Position numbers and translations under genes: made by a program. The notes below the pieces were generated by a model. It ran no database searches and was not told the origin of the DNA. It was given only the letters and a program-made list of their open reading frames with translations. Shown piece by piece: positions 33,728 through 43,257 of a stretch of 63,712 nucleotides of DNA. Source of the DNA: Bacteroidaceae bacterium (lineage in GTDB: Bacteria > Bacteroidota > Bacteroidia > Bacteroidales > Bacteroidaceae); assembly GCA_017466325.1 (NCBI GenBank), contig JAFTUK010000050.1:1-63712 (forward strand), given 5' to 3'. Numbering within the stretch: position 1 is the stretch's first letter; every line of letters starts with the position of its first letter.

Positions 33728-35692
33728 ATGTACCTTCCCCTCTCCCCCCAGCAAATCAGCCAGTTGGAAGCCCAGCACTGCACCGCCGAGGACTGGACAC
33801 AGATAAGCATCCATCCCGAACTGAACCTGAAGTACGTGCGTGAAGTACGCTTCTCCGGCACATGCCGCATAGGAAAATTCGAGAAATCCTTCCTCATGCC
33901 CGGAGGCATGCGAAAGCATAGCGGCATATTCCATGCCACGCTGCACAACGTCAATGTGGGCAACGACTGCTGCATAGAGAACATCAAGAACTACATCGCC
34001 AACTACGACATCGAGGAGGATTGCTTCATAGAGAATTGCGACATCATCCTGGTGGACGGCGAGACAAGTTTCGGATGCGGAAGCGAGGTTTCCGTCCTTT
34101 GCGAAACCGGAGGCCGAGAAGTTACACTGCACGACCGCCTGACGGCTCACGAGGCATATATCACCGCCATGTACCGCCACCGTCCCCTGCTGATACAGCG
34201 CATGAAGGAAATGGCCATGGCACGCACTAAGGAAAGAAGCGCTACACGTGGCACGATTGGCGCACATAGCACCATAGTGGACACGGGCTACATAAAGAAC
34301 GTCTACATTGGTCCCGGTTCCAAGATAGAGGGAGCGGGCCGCATGAAGAACGGTTCGCTGATGTCCAGAACGGAATCGCCCATACACATAGGCTACGGTG
34401 TCATTGCTGACGACTTCATCGTCCTGGACGGCAGTTGCATAGAGGACTGCACCACGCTGACACGTTGCTTCGTGGGTCAGGCCTGCACCTTCAAGCACGG
34501 TTACAGCGCCTCCGACTCACTCTTCTTCTGCAACTGCCACGAGGAGAACGGCGAGGCTTGCTCCATCTTTGCCGGCCCGTTTACCGTCACGCACCACAAG
34601 AGCACCCTGCTCATAGCCGGCATGTTCTCGTTCATGAATGCCGGCAGCGGCAGCAACCAGAGCAACCACATGTACAAACTGGGCCCCATACACCAGGGGG
34701 CCATGGAGCGTGGTGCCAAGACCGCCAGCGACTCCTACATCCTGTGGCCGGCACGCATAGGTGCCTTCTCGCTGGTGATGGGGCGACATACCACAAACCC
34801 CGACACCTCGGACATGCCGTTCAGTTACCTGATAGAAAAGGACGGCGTCACATACCTCGCCCCGGCCGTGGCCCTGCGCAGTGTGGGCACCATCCGCGAT
34901 GCACAGAAATGGCCCAGGCGCGACAAGAGGCACGAGGAGGGCCGACTGGACAACGTCAACTTCAACCTGCTCTCGCCCTACACCATACAGAAGATGCTGC
35001 GCGGACTGAAGACCCTGAAACAGTTGAAGGAGATTTCTGGTGCCACGTCGGACACATACGCCTACCAGAGCGCACGCATCACTGGCAGTGCCATGGAAAA
35101 GGGCATAAGCCTCTACACCATGGCCATCAACAAGTTCCTGGGCAACAGCGTCATCTCACGCCTGGAGAAAGTGGAGGGCAGACTGGACCTTTTCCGCCCC
35201 ACCAGCGAGGACGGAACGGGCGACTGGGTGGACCTCTGCGGACTGATAGCGCCAAAGAAACTCCTTGTCCCCCTGCTGGACAGGATACAGAACGGGGATA
35301 TTGACTCTCTGGAAGAGGTCAATGCCGAACTCTCTGCCCTGCACCAGAACTACTACGACCTGGAATGGCAATGGGCATACCGCATAATGCTGGACTTCTA
35401 TGGCATAGACGAAAACGGCGGTATTACCCCCGCCATACTCTCCGACATCATCAGCAAATGGAAGGAATCCGTAGTCTGTCTGGACCAAATGCTATGGAAG
35501 GATGCACGCAAGGAGTTCTCTCTGAGCGCCCGTACCGGTTTCGGTTTTGACGGACAGAACACCGAGACACAAAGCATGGACTTCAGCGAAGTCCGCGGCC
35601 AGTTTGAGTCCAATCCATTCGTCATGGCAGTGGAAGAGCACATCAGCACCAAGTCGGCACTGGCAGAGAAGTGGCTGGGATTCCTACTCTAA
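33728..35692 (+). CDS. DUF4954 family protein with left-handed beta-helix repeats
   Basis: 654 residues of the Bacteroidetes DUF4954 family. The central portion (about residues 75-330) shows hexapeptide-type periodicity, for example IGAHSTIVDTGYIKNVYIGPGSKIEGAG and IHIGYGVIADDFIVLDGSCIEDC, as in left-handed beta-helix acyl- or nucleotidyl-transferases. A conserved block TVTHHKSTLLIAGMFSFMNAG follows, and a helical C-terminal part ends it. The N-terminal residues are PLSPQQISQLEAQHC. Activity is unproven; sugar-nucleotide or acyl transfer is plausible. It begins 46 bp after gluQ, separated only by a 9-bp array. Confidence 0.82.
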   Translation: MYLPLSPQQISQLEAQHCTAEDWTQISIHPELNLKYVREVRFSGTCRIGKFEKSFLMPGGMRKHSGIFHATLHNVNVGNDCCIENIKNYIANYDIEEDCFIENCDIILVDGETSFGCGSEVSVLCETGGREVTLHDRLTAHEAYITAMYRHRPLLIQRMKEMAMARTKERSATRGTIGAHSTIVDTGYIKNVYIGPGSKIEGAGRMKNGSLMSRTESPIHIGYGVIADDFIVLDGSCIEDCTTLTRCFVGQACTFKHGYSASDSLFFCNCHEENGEACSIFAGPFTVTHHKSTLLIAGMFSFMNAGSGSNQSNHMYKLGPIHQGAMERGAKTASDSYILWPARIGAFSLVMGRHTTNPDTSDMPFSYLIEKDGVTYLAPAVALRSVGTIRDAQKWPRRDKRHEEGRLDNVNFNLLSPYTIQKMLRGLKTLKQLKEISGATSDTYAYQSARITGSAMEKGISLYTMAINKFLGNSVISRLEKVEGRLDLFRPTSEDGTGDWVDLCGLIAPKKLLVPLLDRIQNGDIDSLEEVNAELSALHQNYYDLEWQWAYRIMLDFYGIDENGGITPAILSDIISKWKESVVCLDQMLWKDARKEFSLSARTGFGFDGQNTETQSMDFSEVRGQFESNPFVMAVEEHISTKSALAEKWLGFLL

Positions 35693-35702
35693 TAAACAAC
35701 CG

Positions 35703-36122
35703 CTAATCATAAGCGTGATACCGTACGTCGTCCTCCTCGTAATAGTCTCTTAGCCAGGCAATAGCATCCTCCTGTCCCAAATCGGCAGCAAAAGCCATGT
35801 ATTTCGCTACCAATTCAAGCATCTCAGGATACTGTTCCTCAACGGATTCTGCAATGCGCAACGCAGCGTCCTTATCCGTCAGACTATCCACCAGATCCTT
35901 GGTGTCAACAATACAGCGCACAGGTTTCTCTTCCGTATCATCCCACTCGGTGATGACGGTAGAGAACGTTTCCAAAGTCAGGGTGACTCCATCCCTGTGC
36001 ACAGGTTCTTCGTGCAACCTTACGCATAGGAAATCCGAATGCTTCTGGCCACAATACAATCCCAACTTATCATCAGTACATGGATAAGAAAAATAGTGAT
36101 TCATAACCAACATTTTTACCAT
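35703..36122 (-). CDS. Hypothetical protein, small acidic
   Basis: About 139 residues from ATG 36122 (MVKMLVMNHYFSYPC); ATGs at 36113 and 36104 are alternatives and an upstream frame to 36182 has weak support. The C-terminal half is acidic and helical (ESVEEQYPEMLELVAKYMAFAADLGQEDAIAWLRDYYEEDD), which resembles a small ankyrin/Sel1-like or immunity-type helical repeat. No family recognised. It is convergent with DUF4954 (10-bp gap) and divergent from the following membrane protein. Confidence 0.55.
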   Translation of the reverse strand: MVKMLVMNHYFSYPCTDDKLGLYCGQKHSDFLCVRLHEEPVHRDGVTLTLETFSTVITEWDDTEEKPVRCIVDTKDLVDSLTDKDAALRIAESVEEQYPEMLELVAKYMAFAADLGQEDAIAWLRDYYEEDDVRYHAYD

Positions 36123-36171
36123 ACATCTCACATTTAATCCAGAAAACCATGCTATTTTATCACAAATAACG

Positions 36172-36179
36172 TATATTTG
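36172..36179 (+). promoter_or_regulatory. -7 promoter box for membrane protein gene
   Basis: TATATTTG, 33 bp before the ATG at 36213, matching TAnnTTTG. Confidence 0.55.
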
Positions 36180-36212
36180 CACTGATCACTATAACCAAAA
36201 ACTCTTTACACT

Positions 36213-36896
36213 ATGTCAGGTATTATTGATTTTATTGAAGGTCTTCTGTTCCTTTCCATTACTCCTGCACTGGCAGCCTATGCCTTTGCACGACGCAAGG
36301 CGGCTATCCGTGATGGTCAAGCATTGTTTGTAAGCAACGACAAGAAATGGGTCAGATGGGTATGGCTGGCAATGTTCTTTTCCGTACTCTTCCTTGTCTT
36401 CATTTGTCCTATTTTTAAGCACAGGTATCGTCCGGATTTCCAATATCTATTGCTCCTGTTAGAGGGAACCGTGTTCTATGCATGCTATATCCTGGTTTCT
36501 TTCCGCCGCGCCACACCCGAAGAGTTTGAACAAGCCAAGACTCAGGGAGAGAATGTCCTGGACATGACCAAAGAGTCGGCAAAGAGCATAATTGGAGTGA
36601 TGGGAGCTGCCTTGTTGGGAGTATTGGCTGCATTACCTCATATACTACACGATGTTTTAAATCCAGTTGTAGCAGCAAAAACAATTGGCAATGTTACCTA
36701 CAAACTCATTGACACCAGTCTTGTGTCCATAGCTGGCGGCTTTCTTGGATTGGCAATGTTGGCAATTGTGATTTTTATCAGCGCATATGTTGCTGGCGCC
36801 TTTATCTCCATAGCCAGTGTGATATTCTTCTTCTGTATCACGATTATAAAGTTTTTCAAAAACAGGAAGGAATATAAGAACATAGAACAGAAATGA
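36213..36896 (+). CDS. Hypothetical multi-pass membrane protein
   Basis: 227 residues with hydrophobic segments at about residues 5-22, 50-68, 77-95, 127-145 and 175-218 (the last long enough for two helices), giving five or six transmembrane spans. The soluble loop before the fourth segment (EEFEQAKTQGENVLDMTKESAK) is charged. No catalytic or transport motif is recognised. It is a single gene with its own promoter and a clear terminator downstream. Codon use is more A/T-rich than in the adjoining asnS, so it may have been acquired more recently. Function unknown. Confidence 0.6.
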   Translation: MSGIIDFIEGLLFLSITPALAAYAFARRKAAIRDGQALFVSNDKKWVRWVWLAMFFSVLFLVFICPIFKHRYRPDFQYLLLLLEGTVFYACYILVSFRRATPEEFEQAKTQGENVLDMTKESAKSIIGVMGAALLGVLAALPHILHDVLNPVVAAKTIGNVTYKLIDTSLVSIAGGFLGLAMLAIVIFISAYVAGAFISIASVIFFFCITIIKFFKNRKEYKNIEQK

Positions 36897-36939
36897 CACC
36901 TGTGGCTTCGTTCCACACCCGTATATACAACAATATAGT

Positions 36940-36972
36940 CAGCGCCGTGGCTCATTGAGTACCACGGCGCTG
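36940..36972. terminator. Perfect 11-bp hairpin between convergent genes
   Basis: CAGCGCCGTGG (36940-36950) pairs with CCACGGCGCTG (36962-36972) around an 11-nt loop. It lies 25 bp past the asnS stop (minus strand) and 43 bp past the membrane protein gene, so it can serve both. Confidence 0.75.
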
Positions 36973-36996
36973 GCTGTATGTAGTGTTTGTTACGTT

Positions 36997-38418
36997 TTAG
37001 AACTCTGCGTTTCTTGGAGTGCGGGGGAAGGGGATTACGTCGCGGATGTTCTGCATGCCGGTAACGAAGAGCAGCAGACGCTCGAAACCAAGACCGAAAC
37101 CTGCATGGGGGCATGAACCGTACTTGCGGGTATCGAGATACCAGGTCATGTCCTTCATGGGGATGTTGCGTGCCTCTATCTCGCCCACGAGTTTGTCATA
37201 ACTCTCCTCGCGGACACTACCGCCGATAATCTCGCCGATAGAGGGGAAGAGCACATCGGTTCCCTGTACGGTTTCCTCCATCTCTGCGCCGTCCAGAACG
37301 GGCTTCTCGGCATCTATCTTCATGTAGAAGGCCTTGATCTTCTTGGGATAGTGGCTCATGATTACGGGCTTCTTGAAGTACTCCTCAACGAGGTAGCGCT
37401 CGTGCTCGCTGGCAAGGTCGTCGCCCCAGTTGCAGGGGAACTCGAACTTGCGACCGTCCTTCACTGCCTGCTGCAGTATCTGTATGCCCTCGGTGTATGA
37501 GAGGCGCACGAAGGTCTCGTTCAGCACACCCTCCAGGCGGGCGATAAGGCCCTTGTCCACCATCTTGTTGAGGAACTCGAGGTCGTCCTTGCAGTTCTCC
37601 AGTGCCCAGCGCACGCAGTACTTGAGGAAGTCTTCCTCCAGGTCCATGAGTTCGTCCAGATCCATGAAGGCTATCTCGGGCTCTATCATCCAGAACTCTG
37701 CCAAGTGGCGGGGAGTGTTGGAGTTCTCGGCACGGAAGGTGGGGCCGAAGGTGTAGATGGCACCCAGGGCTGTAGCACCCAGTTCGCCCTCCAACTGACC
37801 GCTAACGGTGAGGGAGGTCTGCTTGCCGAAGAAGTCGTCGTCGTAGATGATGCTTCCGTTCTCGTCCTTCTTCAGGTCATAGAGGTTCTTGGTGGTAACC
37901 TGGAACATCTGGCCTGCACCCTCACAGTCGCTGGCGGTGATGAGGGGGGTGTGGAAGTAGAAGTAGCCGTGCTCGTGGAAATATGTATGTATGGCCATGG
38001 CCATGTTGTGGCGTATGCGCAGGATGGCACCGAAGGTGTTGGTGCGGGGGCGCAGGTGTGCCACGGTGCGGAGGTATTCCCATGAAGCACCCTTCTTCTG
38101 CAGGGGGTAGGTATTGTCGGCAGGACCCAGGATCTCTATCTCGCGGGCCTGCACCTCGCTGGCCTGACCTGCGGCAGGGCTTTCCACCAGAGTGCCCAGC
38201 ACGCTGATGCAGGCACCTGTGGTAATCAGCTTTACGGTCTCCTCAGAGAAGTTGGCATCATCGCCTACAATCTGTATGTTCTTGATGGTGGAACCATCGT
38301 TGAGGGCAATGAAGAAGATGCCCTTGCTGCCACGCTTGGAGCGTACCCAGCCCTTTACTATGATGTCTGAGCCGTAGTCGGTACGTCCCAGTGCGTCAAT
38401 AACTTTTGTACGTTTCAT
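36997..38418 (-). CDS. asnS: Asparagine-tRNA ligase
   Basis: 473 residues of a class II aminoacyl-tRNA synthetase. The N-terminal OB-fold domain ([21 protein letters not shown]) recognises the anticodon. The catalytic core shows motif 2 as [21 protein letters not shown] and motif 3 as [17 protein letters not shown] near the C-terminus. FFLLY-like core residues and FRAENSNT rather than the AspRS-type FRDED distinguish it from aspartyl ligase. It charges tRNA-Asn in the cytoplasm. The minus-strand gene is 84 bp downstream of the pseudouridine synthase, so the two may be co-transcribed. Confidence 0.95.
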   Translation of the reverse strand: MKRTKVIDALGRTDYGSDIIVKGWVRSKRGSKGIFFIALNDGSTIKNIQIVGDDANFSEETVKLITTGACISVLGTLVESPAAGQASEVQAREIEILGPADNTYPLQKKGASWEYLRTVAHLRPRTNTFGAILRIRHNMAMAIHTYFHEHGYFYFHTPLITASDCEGAGQMFQVTTKNLYDLKKDENGSIIYDDDFFGKQTSLTVSGQLEGELGATALGAIYTFGPTFRAENSNTPRHLAEFWMIEPEIAFMDLDELMDLEEDFLKYCVRWALENCKDDLEFLNKMVDKGLIARLEGVLNETFVRLSYTEGIQILQQAVKDGRKFEFPCNWGDDLASEHERYLVEEYFKKPVIMSHYPKKIKAFYMKIDAEKPVLDGAEMEETVQGTDVLFPSIGEIIGGSVREESYDKLVGEIEARNIPMKDMTWYLDTRKYGSCPHAGFGLGFERLLLFVTGMQNIRDVIPFPRTPRNAEF

Positions 38419-38502
38419 ATTGTATTATATAAGGTATGGTGAAAGGGCAAAACCACGGCAAACCGTTTTCGGCTTTCAGCATTCACCTTTCCGTTTTCCG
38501 TT

Positions 38503-39768
38503 TTACTCGAAGGCTCCCATCTTGAGCATGTTCACCTCATCCTGGGTGAGGAAACGCCAGTCGCCGCGCTTCACGTTCTTCTTGGTAAGACCGGCAAAGT
38601 AGACGCGGTCCAACTTCACCACCTTGTATCCAAGGTGTTCGAAGATACGGCGCACGATGCGGTTGCGTCCGCTGTGTATCTCTATGCCAACCTGCTTCTT
38701 GTCAGTCTCGTGGGCATAGTCGATGGCATCGGCATGTATCTCGCCATCCTCCAGCATGATGCCGTCGGCAATCTGGCGAAGGTCGGCAGCGGTGACGTTC
38801 TTGTCGCAGAACACGTGGTATATCTTCTTCTTGAGGTACTGGGGGTGTGTCAGTTTGGTAGCCAGGTCGCCATCGTTGGTGAACAGGAGCACACCGGTGG
38901 TATTGCGGTCCAGACGGCCCACGGGATAGATGCGCTCGCGGCAGGCGTTCTTCACCAGTTCCATCACGGTCTTGCGGTTCTGGGGGTCATCGCTTGTGGT
39001 AACGTAGTCCTTGGGCTTGTTCAGGAGCACATACACCTTCTTCTCCATGTTTATGGCCTGGTCGTGGAACATCACCTCGTCGCTGCGCTTCACCTTGGTG
39101 CCGAGTTCCGTAACCACCACACCGTTCACCTTGACAACGCCGGCCTGTATGAAGGTGTCGGCCTCGCGACGGCTGCACACACCTGCATTGGCCAGGTAGC
39201 GGTTCAGACGTACGGGTTCATCGGGATCGTAGTTCTTCTCCTTGTACTCTATCTGCTTCTTCATGCTGTACTTGGCATGAGGATTGTAGCCCTGGGGGCG
39301 CTTCTTGTAGCCACCGGGACGTGACTGGTAACCGCCTTCGCGATGCTGATAGCCGCCTTCACGGTTGTATGGACGCTGCTGGTATCCTCCCTCGCGCTGC
39401 TGGAAACCTCCCTCGCGCTGCTGATAGCCGCCTTCGCGGTTGTAGGGGCGCTGCTGATAGCCACCCTCGCGACGCTGATAGCCACCCTCGCGGTTGTAGG
39501 GACGGCTCTGGTAACCGCCTTCGCGCTGTCTGTAGCCGCCACGGTTATAGTCTCCGCCGGGACGACGGTCTCTGTTCTCTCTCTGGTAACCGCCCTCGCG
39601 ATGATGGTAGCCACCCTCGCGGTTGTAGCCATCATTGGAACGATACTCTCTTCTCTCTCTCTGATAACCGCCGTTGTTGCGGTCGAATGAAGGGCGTTGG
39701 GGACGATCACCGCCACCATTTCCCTCGCTGGCAAACTGCTTGCGCCAGCTCTCGTCTTCTGTAGTCAT
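38503..39768 (-). CDS. RluB/RsuA-type pseudouridine synthase with RG/GGYQ-rich extension
   Basis: 421 residues. Residues 1-165 are a low-complexity tail built from repeated REGGYQ, RPYNREGG and QQREGG units, rich in Arg, Gly, Tyr and Gln. The core (residues 180-421) holds an S4 RNA-binding domain (VRLNRYLANAGVCSRREADTFI) and the catalytic Asp in GRLDRNTTGVLLFTNDG. This family modifies 23S or 16S rRNA uridine to pseudouridine. The tail resembles RGG-type RNA-binding regions that can form condensates; in the nucleotide sequence it is a tandem repeat and could vary in length. No signal peptide; cytoplasmic. Confidence 0.9.
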   Translation of the reverse strand: MTTEDESWRKQFASEGNGGGDRPQRPSFDRNNGGYQRERREYRSNDGYNREGGYHHREGGYQRENRDRRPGGDYNRGGYRQREGGYQSRPYNREGGYQRREGGYQQRPYNREGGYQQREGGFQQREGGYQQRPYNREGGYQHREGGYQSRPGGYKKRPQGYNPHAKYSMKKQIEYKEKNYDPDEPVRLNRYLANAGVCSRREADTFIQAGVVKVNGVVVTELGTKVKRSDEVMFHDQAINMEKKVYVLLNKPKDYVTTSDDPQNRKTVMELVKNACRERIYPVGRLDRNTTGVLLFTNDGDLATKLTHPQYLKKKIYHVFCDKNVTAADLRQIADGIMLEDGEIHADAIDYAHETDKKQVGIEIHSGRNRIVRRIFEHLGYKVVKLDRVYFAGLTKKNVKRGDWRFLTQDEVNMLKMGAFE

Positions 39769-39813
39769 AGTCTAATGAACTTAATGTGTTTTTCTCTCCT
39801 ATAATCATTGTAG

Positions 39814-39877
39814 GGACACGGCATGCCGTGTCCGCCACTCTAACAATCTTAGCATACGGACACGGAATGCCGTGTCC
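39814..39877. repeat. Paired 20-bp GGCATGCC-type palindromes, copy 2
   Basis: GGACACGGCATGCCGTGTCC (39814-39833) is a perfect palindrome identical to 5928-5947. GGACACGGAATGCCGTGTCC at 39858-39877 is an almost perfect one. They are separated by 24 bp, and TAGGGAC/GTCCCTA flank the pair, as at 5925-5988. The element lies between purB and the pseudouridine synthase. Confidence 0.85.
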
Positions 39878-39884
39878 CTATTGG

Positions 39885-41228
39885 TCACACACCTGTGTAG
39901 GTGTGGGGGGTAATCTTGCGCAACTCGTCCTTCACAGACTCGCTTACATCCAGACCCTCAATGAAGTCCTTTATGGTGGACTCGTTGATGCCGGCGCCGG
40001 TGCGGGTCAGGGCCTTCAGAGCCTCGTAGGGGTTGGGGTAAGCCTCGCGGCGCAGGATTGTCTGGATGGCTTCGGCGCACACTGCCCAGCATCCGTCCAG
40101 ATCGCGGTTGATGGCGTCCTGGTTGAGCAGGAGTTTACCCAAGCCCTTCATTGTGCTCTGCACGCTGATGAGCATGTGGCCCATGGGCACACCCACATTG
40201 CGCAGAACGGTAGAGTCGGTAAGGTCGCGCTGCAGGCGGCTGATGGGGAGTTTCTGTGCCAGGTGGGACAGGATGGCATTGGCCACGCCAAGGTTGCCCT
40301 CAGAGTTCTCGAAGTCGATGGGGTTCACCTTGTGGGGCATGGCGCTGGAACCTACCTCGCCGGCCTTCACCTTCTGACGGAAATACTCCATGGATACGTA
40401 CTGCCAGAAGTCGCGGTCCAGGTCGATGATGATGGTGTTGATGCGCTTCATGGCATCGAACATGCCTGCCAGACAGTCGTAGTTGGATATCTGCGTGGTC
40501 CATTCCTCACGCTCCAGTCCCAACTTCTCGCTGACAAAGCGGTTGCCGAAGGCACGCCAGTCATACTGGGGATATGACACGTTGTGGGCATTGTAGTTGC
40601 CGGTGGCACCACCGAACTTGGCGGTGAGGGGCTGTGCCTTGAGGGCCTCCAACTGGCGCTCCAGACGGTAGACGAAAACCATCACCTCCTTGCCCATACG
40701 TGTGGGGGAAGCGGGCTGGCCGTGTGTCTTGGCAAGCATGGGGATGTCCTTCCACTCCTCGGCATAGGTGCGCAACTGTGCTATCAACTGCTCTATCTGG
40801 GGATAGTAGACCTCCTCCAGAGCCTCCTTGATGCTGAGGGGCACGCTGGTATTGTTTATGTCCTGGCTGGTCAAACCGAAGTGTATGAACTCCTTGTAGG
40901 CCTCCAGTCCGCCAATCTTGTCGAACTGCTCCTTGATGAAGTATTCCACGGCCTTGACATCGTGGTTGGTAACGCTCTCGATGTCCTTGACACGCTGGGC
41001 ATCAGCCTCGGTAAAGTTGCGGTAGATATCGCGCAAAGTCTCCGCCGATGCAGGGAAGCCCTCCAACTGAGGCAGGGGAAGTTCGCACAAAGCAATGAAA
41101 TACTCTATTTCCACACGCACACGGTACTTGATGAGTGCGTACTCAGAAAAATAACCTGCCAAAGGCTCGGTCTTGCCACGGTAACGTCCGTCAATAGGAC
41201 TGATTGCTGATAAAAGACTTAACTCCAT
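39885..41228 (-). CDS. purB: Adenylosuccinate lyase
   Basis: 447 residues. The fumarase/lyase superfamily signature is GSSAMPHKVNPIDFEN near residue 285. The N-terminal SAISPIDGRYRGKT is typical of PurB, and TSQDINNTS carries the conserved active-site region. The enzyme works twice in purine synthesis, releasing fumarate from SAICAR and from adenylosuccinate. Its stop is 8 bp from the palindrome pair. It is a single minus-strand gene upstream of the RluB-type gene. Confidence 0.96.
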   Translation of the reverse strand: MELSLLSAISPIDGRYRGKTEPLAGYFSEYALIKYRVRVEIEYFIALCELPLPQLEGFPASAETLRDIYRNFTEADAQRVKDIESVTNHDVKAVEYFIKEQFDKIGGLEAYKEFIHFGLTSQDINNTSVPLSIKEALEEVYYPQIEQLIAQLRTYAEEWKDIPMLAKTHGQPASPTRMGKEVMVFVYRLERQLEALKAQPLTAKFGGATGNYNAHNVSYPQYDWRAFGNRFVSEKLGLEREEWTTQISNYDCLAGMFDAMKRINTIIIDLDRDFWQYVSMEYFRQKVKAGEVGSSAMPHKVNPIDFENSEGNLGVANAILSHLAQKLPISRLQRDLTDSTVLRNVGVPMGHMLISVQSTMKGLGKLLLNQDAINRDLDGCWAVCAEAIQTILRREAYPNPYEALKALTRTGAGINESTIKDFIEGLDVSESVKDELRKITPHTYTGV

Positions 41229-41317
41229 TGTCTTTATATTAAGTAAGGTACCTTAAAACAGAAAAGAAACTGAGATTACTTCTTAAAGTCATCGTCAGTT
41301 TCTTTCCATCACTTTTG

Positions 41318-41392
41318 TGGGCGATGACGGATTCGAACCGCCGACCCTCTGCTTGTAAGGCAGATGCTCTGAACCAGCTGCGCTAATCGCCC
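41318..41392 (-). tRNA. tRNA-Val (anticodon TAC)
   Basis: On the minus strand, acceptor GGGCGAT pairs with ATCGCCC. The D-arm is GCGCAGCTGGTTCAGAGC, the anticodon stem is TCTGC/GCAGA with loop CTTACAA (anticodon TAC), and the T-arm contains GTTCGAATC. A discriminator A follows; CCA is not encoded. Confidence 0.95.
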
Positions 41393-41841
41393 ATGCCTTC
41401 CGTAGAATTGCGATGCAAAGGTACGACTTTTCCGCGGAACCGGCAAGCATTTACCGAATTATTTTATGCGTTGGTGCATTATTTGCTTAGAAAACGAAAA
41501 ACGTCACCATACAATCCAGAAGACCTCAGGCAGAAATATAGAGAAAGGTTGACAATCGGCCAATAGACAGTTACGCACTAGTGAAGTCTTCTTTGTGTCA
41601 CCTGCTTCGTCGCTTCTTGGTTACAAAGGAACCCCATTGTGTTTGAATGTCCAAAAGGTCCCCTCGGCGAGCCGCCGATGGCGGTAAAATGAATCGCCAG
41701 TGGCGGTGAACTTTGACGCCGGTGGCGATTCATTTTACCGCCACCGAGGACAGGAGAGAGGCCCTTGGGAGAACAAATGCCCCCCCTATGAATTTATCGT
41801 TGGTATCGGAGCGAGGAATAGGAATGTGGATTATAACACAG
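41393..41841. repeat. Intergenic region with CCGCC-rich repeat, copy 2
   Basis: A 510-bp gene-free gap runs from the tRNA to the OmpA gene. At about 41660-41756 it contains GCCGCCGATGGCGG, ATCGCCAGTGGCGGTGAA, GCCGGTGGCGATTC and TACCGCCACCGAGGACAG. This is the 9055-9140 element in inverse orientation with extra units. The rest is non-coding without features I can name. Confidence 0.7.
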
Positions 41842-41876
41842 CGGGAGCGGGAAGTTACATACGCTTCCCACTCCCG
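41842..41876 (-). terminator. Terminator hairpin for ompA-like gene 1
   Basis: CGGGAGCGGGAAG (41842-41854) pairs perfectly with CTTCCCACTCCCG (41864-41876), apart from one internal mismatch, 27 bp beyond the stop at 41903. Confidence 0.75.
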
Positions 41877-41902
41877 TTGTATATCAAATACAGTTTCTTT
41901 AC

Positions 41903-43108
41903 TTACTTCAAAGACACGACTACGCGACGATTGTAGGAGATGGGAGAAAGATCCTTAACACCACCCTTGCCAACTACCTCGATCTTGTCGCGGCTTACGC
42001 CCATCTTGACAATTTCTTCGGCAACAACCTGAGCGCGCTTCTCTGACAAGGCCTGGTTGTACGAAGCGGTACCAGTCTTGGAGTCAGCATAACCTGTAAC
42101 TACGATAGTCTGGCCGTTTGCCTTGGCACACTCTGCCAAACCCTTCACTGTTACAAGATCCTTTTTTGAAGCAATCTTGCTCTTGCCGATATTGAAGAAT
42201 ACAGAGGCTCTGCTTGAAACAATCTGAGTAACCTGCTTTGTGGGTTCAGGGCACTTATGACTCTTGATTAAAGCCATCAAACGCTCGTTCTCAGCCTGCT
42301 GGTCAACCAAAGAGGCATTCAGAGCATCCAGTTGAGCCTTGTTCATAGCCATGATAGCGTCCACATCGGGAGCATTATCCCAGCCAACCTTGCCTAAATT
42401 AAAGCCAAAGCCCACGCTTGCACCAATCTGCCAATCACGAGTACCAAATGCGGGAGTTCCTGTAACTTCTGCAGGCGCATCTGCAATAGAAACGCCATCC
42501 ATATCGTCTTCACCCATATTTGCATAGATATCCACATTGATATGGAAACGCTTTGTTACATTGAAAGTGTTCAACCAACCTGCACCAACCAAAACAGAGT
42601 TTTTGGGCAGACAGTCAGTATTATGATACCATCCCACCGTACCGTAAAAAATTGTATTCCATACACGGGGTTTATAACCTGCAAACAAGTTATGCAGATT
42701 CAACATGGGTTGCAAACTGACATTAATTTGTGTGTACTTAGGACTAGCCATATCGTTAGTCCAGGTATATACAGGTCCCAAATAGGTATTGTAGGCATAG
42801 TTCACCTGTCTCCCCTGCCCAAAACCGGCCTTAACCCGAAGGCCAAAAGAAGGAGTTGCCCACTTACCAACGGTTATATGACCGGCCCAACTACCACGCT
42901 CACGCGCAAAAGGATTACCGCTTACGCCAAATTCCTGACTGGAATAGTTGCTGATAAAGTCCGCACCAAGAGACACGAACCAATTATCCCAAAAACCGTT
43001 AGTCACAACCTTGTGCTTCAAAGTTGGGATCTCATTTGTCTCTGCTTCCTGAGCAAATGCTCCGAAAGAAATGCCAGCGAATGCCAGCAAAAGCATCATT
43101 TTCTTCAT
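41903..43108 (-). CDS. OmpA family outer-membrane protein 1
   Basis: 401 residues with a signal peptide (MKKMMLLLAFAGISFGAFAQ). A beta-barrel follows (about residues 30-240, including NLHNLFAGYKPRVWNTIFYG), then a coiled linker MNKAQLDALNASLVDQQAENERL. The C-terminal OmpA domain has the peptidoglycan-binding core TGYADSKTGTASYNQALSEKRAQVV. It anchors the outer membrane to peptidoglycan. A close paralogue of the same length and architecture lies at 44428-45612, with trpS between them. It is transcribed from its own promoter and ends in a hairpin. Confidence 0.93.
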   Translation of the reverse strand: MKKMMLLLAFAGISFGAFAQEAETNEIPTLKHKVVTNGFWDNWFVSLGADFISNYSSQEFGVSGNPFARERGSWAGHITVGKWATPSFGLRVKAGFGQGRQVNYAYNTYLGPVYTWTNDMASPKYTQINVSLQPMLNLHNLFAGYKPRVWNTIFYGTVGWYHNTDCLPKNSVLVGAGWLNTFNVTKRFHINVDIYANMGEDDMDGVSIADAPAEVTGTPAFGTRDWQIGASVGFGFNLGKVGWDNAPDVDAIMAMNKAQLDALNASLVDQQAENERLMALIKSHKCPEPTKQVTQIVSSRASVFFNIGKSKIASKKDLVTVKGLAECAKANGQTIVVTGYADSKTGTASYNQALSEKRAQVVAEEIVKMGVSRDKIEVVGKGGVKDLSPISYNRRVVVSLK

Positions 43109-43157
43109 TTATGCACAAATGTTATAAAATATTCACTCATTTTCTAATATTTCGGCG

Positions 43158-43165
43158 CAAAGGTA
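43158..43165 (-). promoter_or_regulatory. -7 promoter box for ompA-like gene 1
   Basis: The minus strand reads TACCTTTG, 49 bp upstream of the start codon. Confidence 0.55.
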
Positions 43166-43257
43166 GGAAATAAATCCAACTTTAACTAATTTTTACATCT
43201 AAAAATGCAAATCTATTGAAAATGTAATTGGAAATATACCCTGGCCATCAGTCTAAG

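Noticed and set aside
39261-39764. Three overlapping frames opposite the pseudouridine synthase tail
   Set aside because: They translate the complementary or shifted repeats and have low complexity; not genes.
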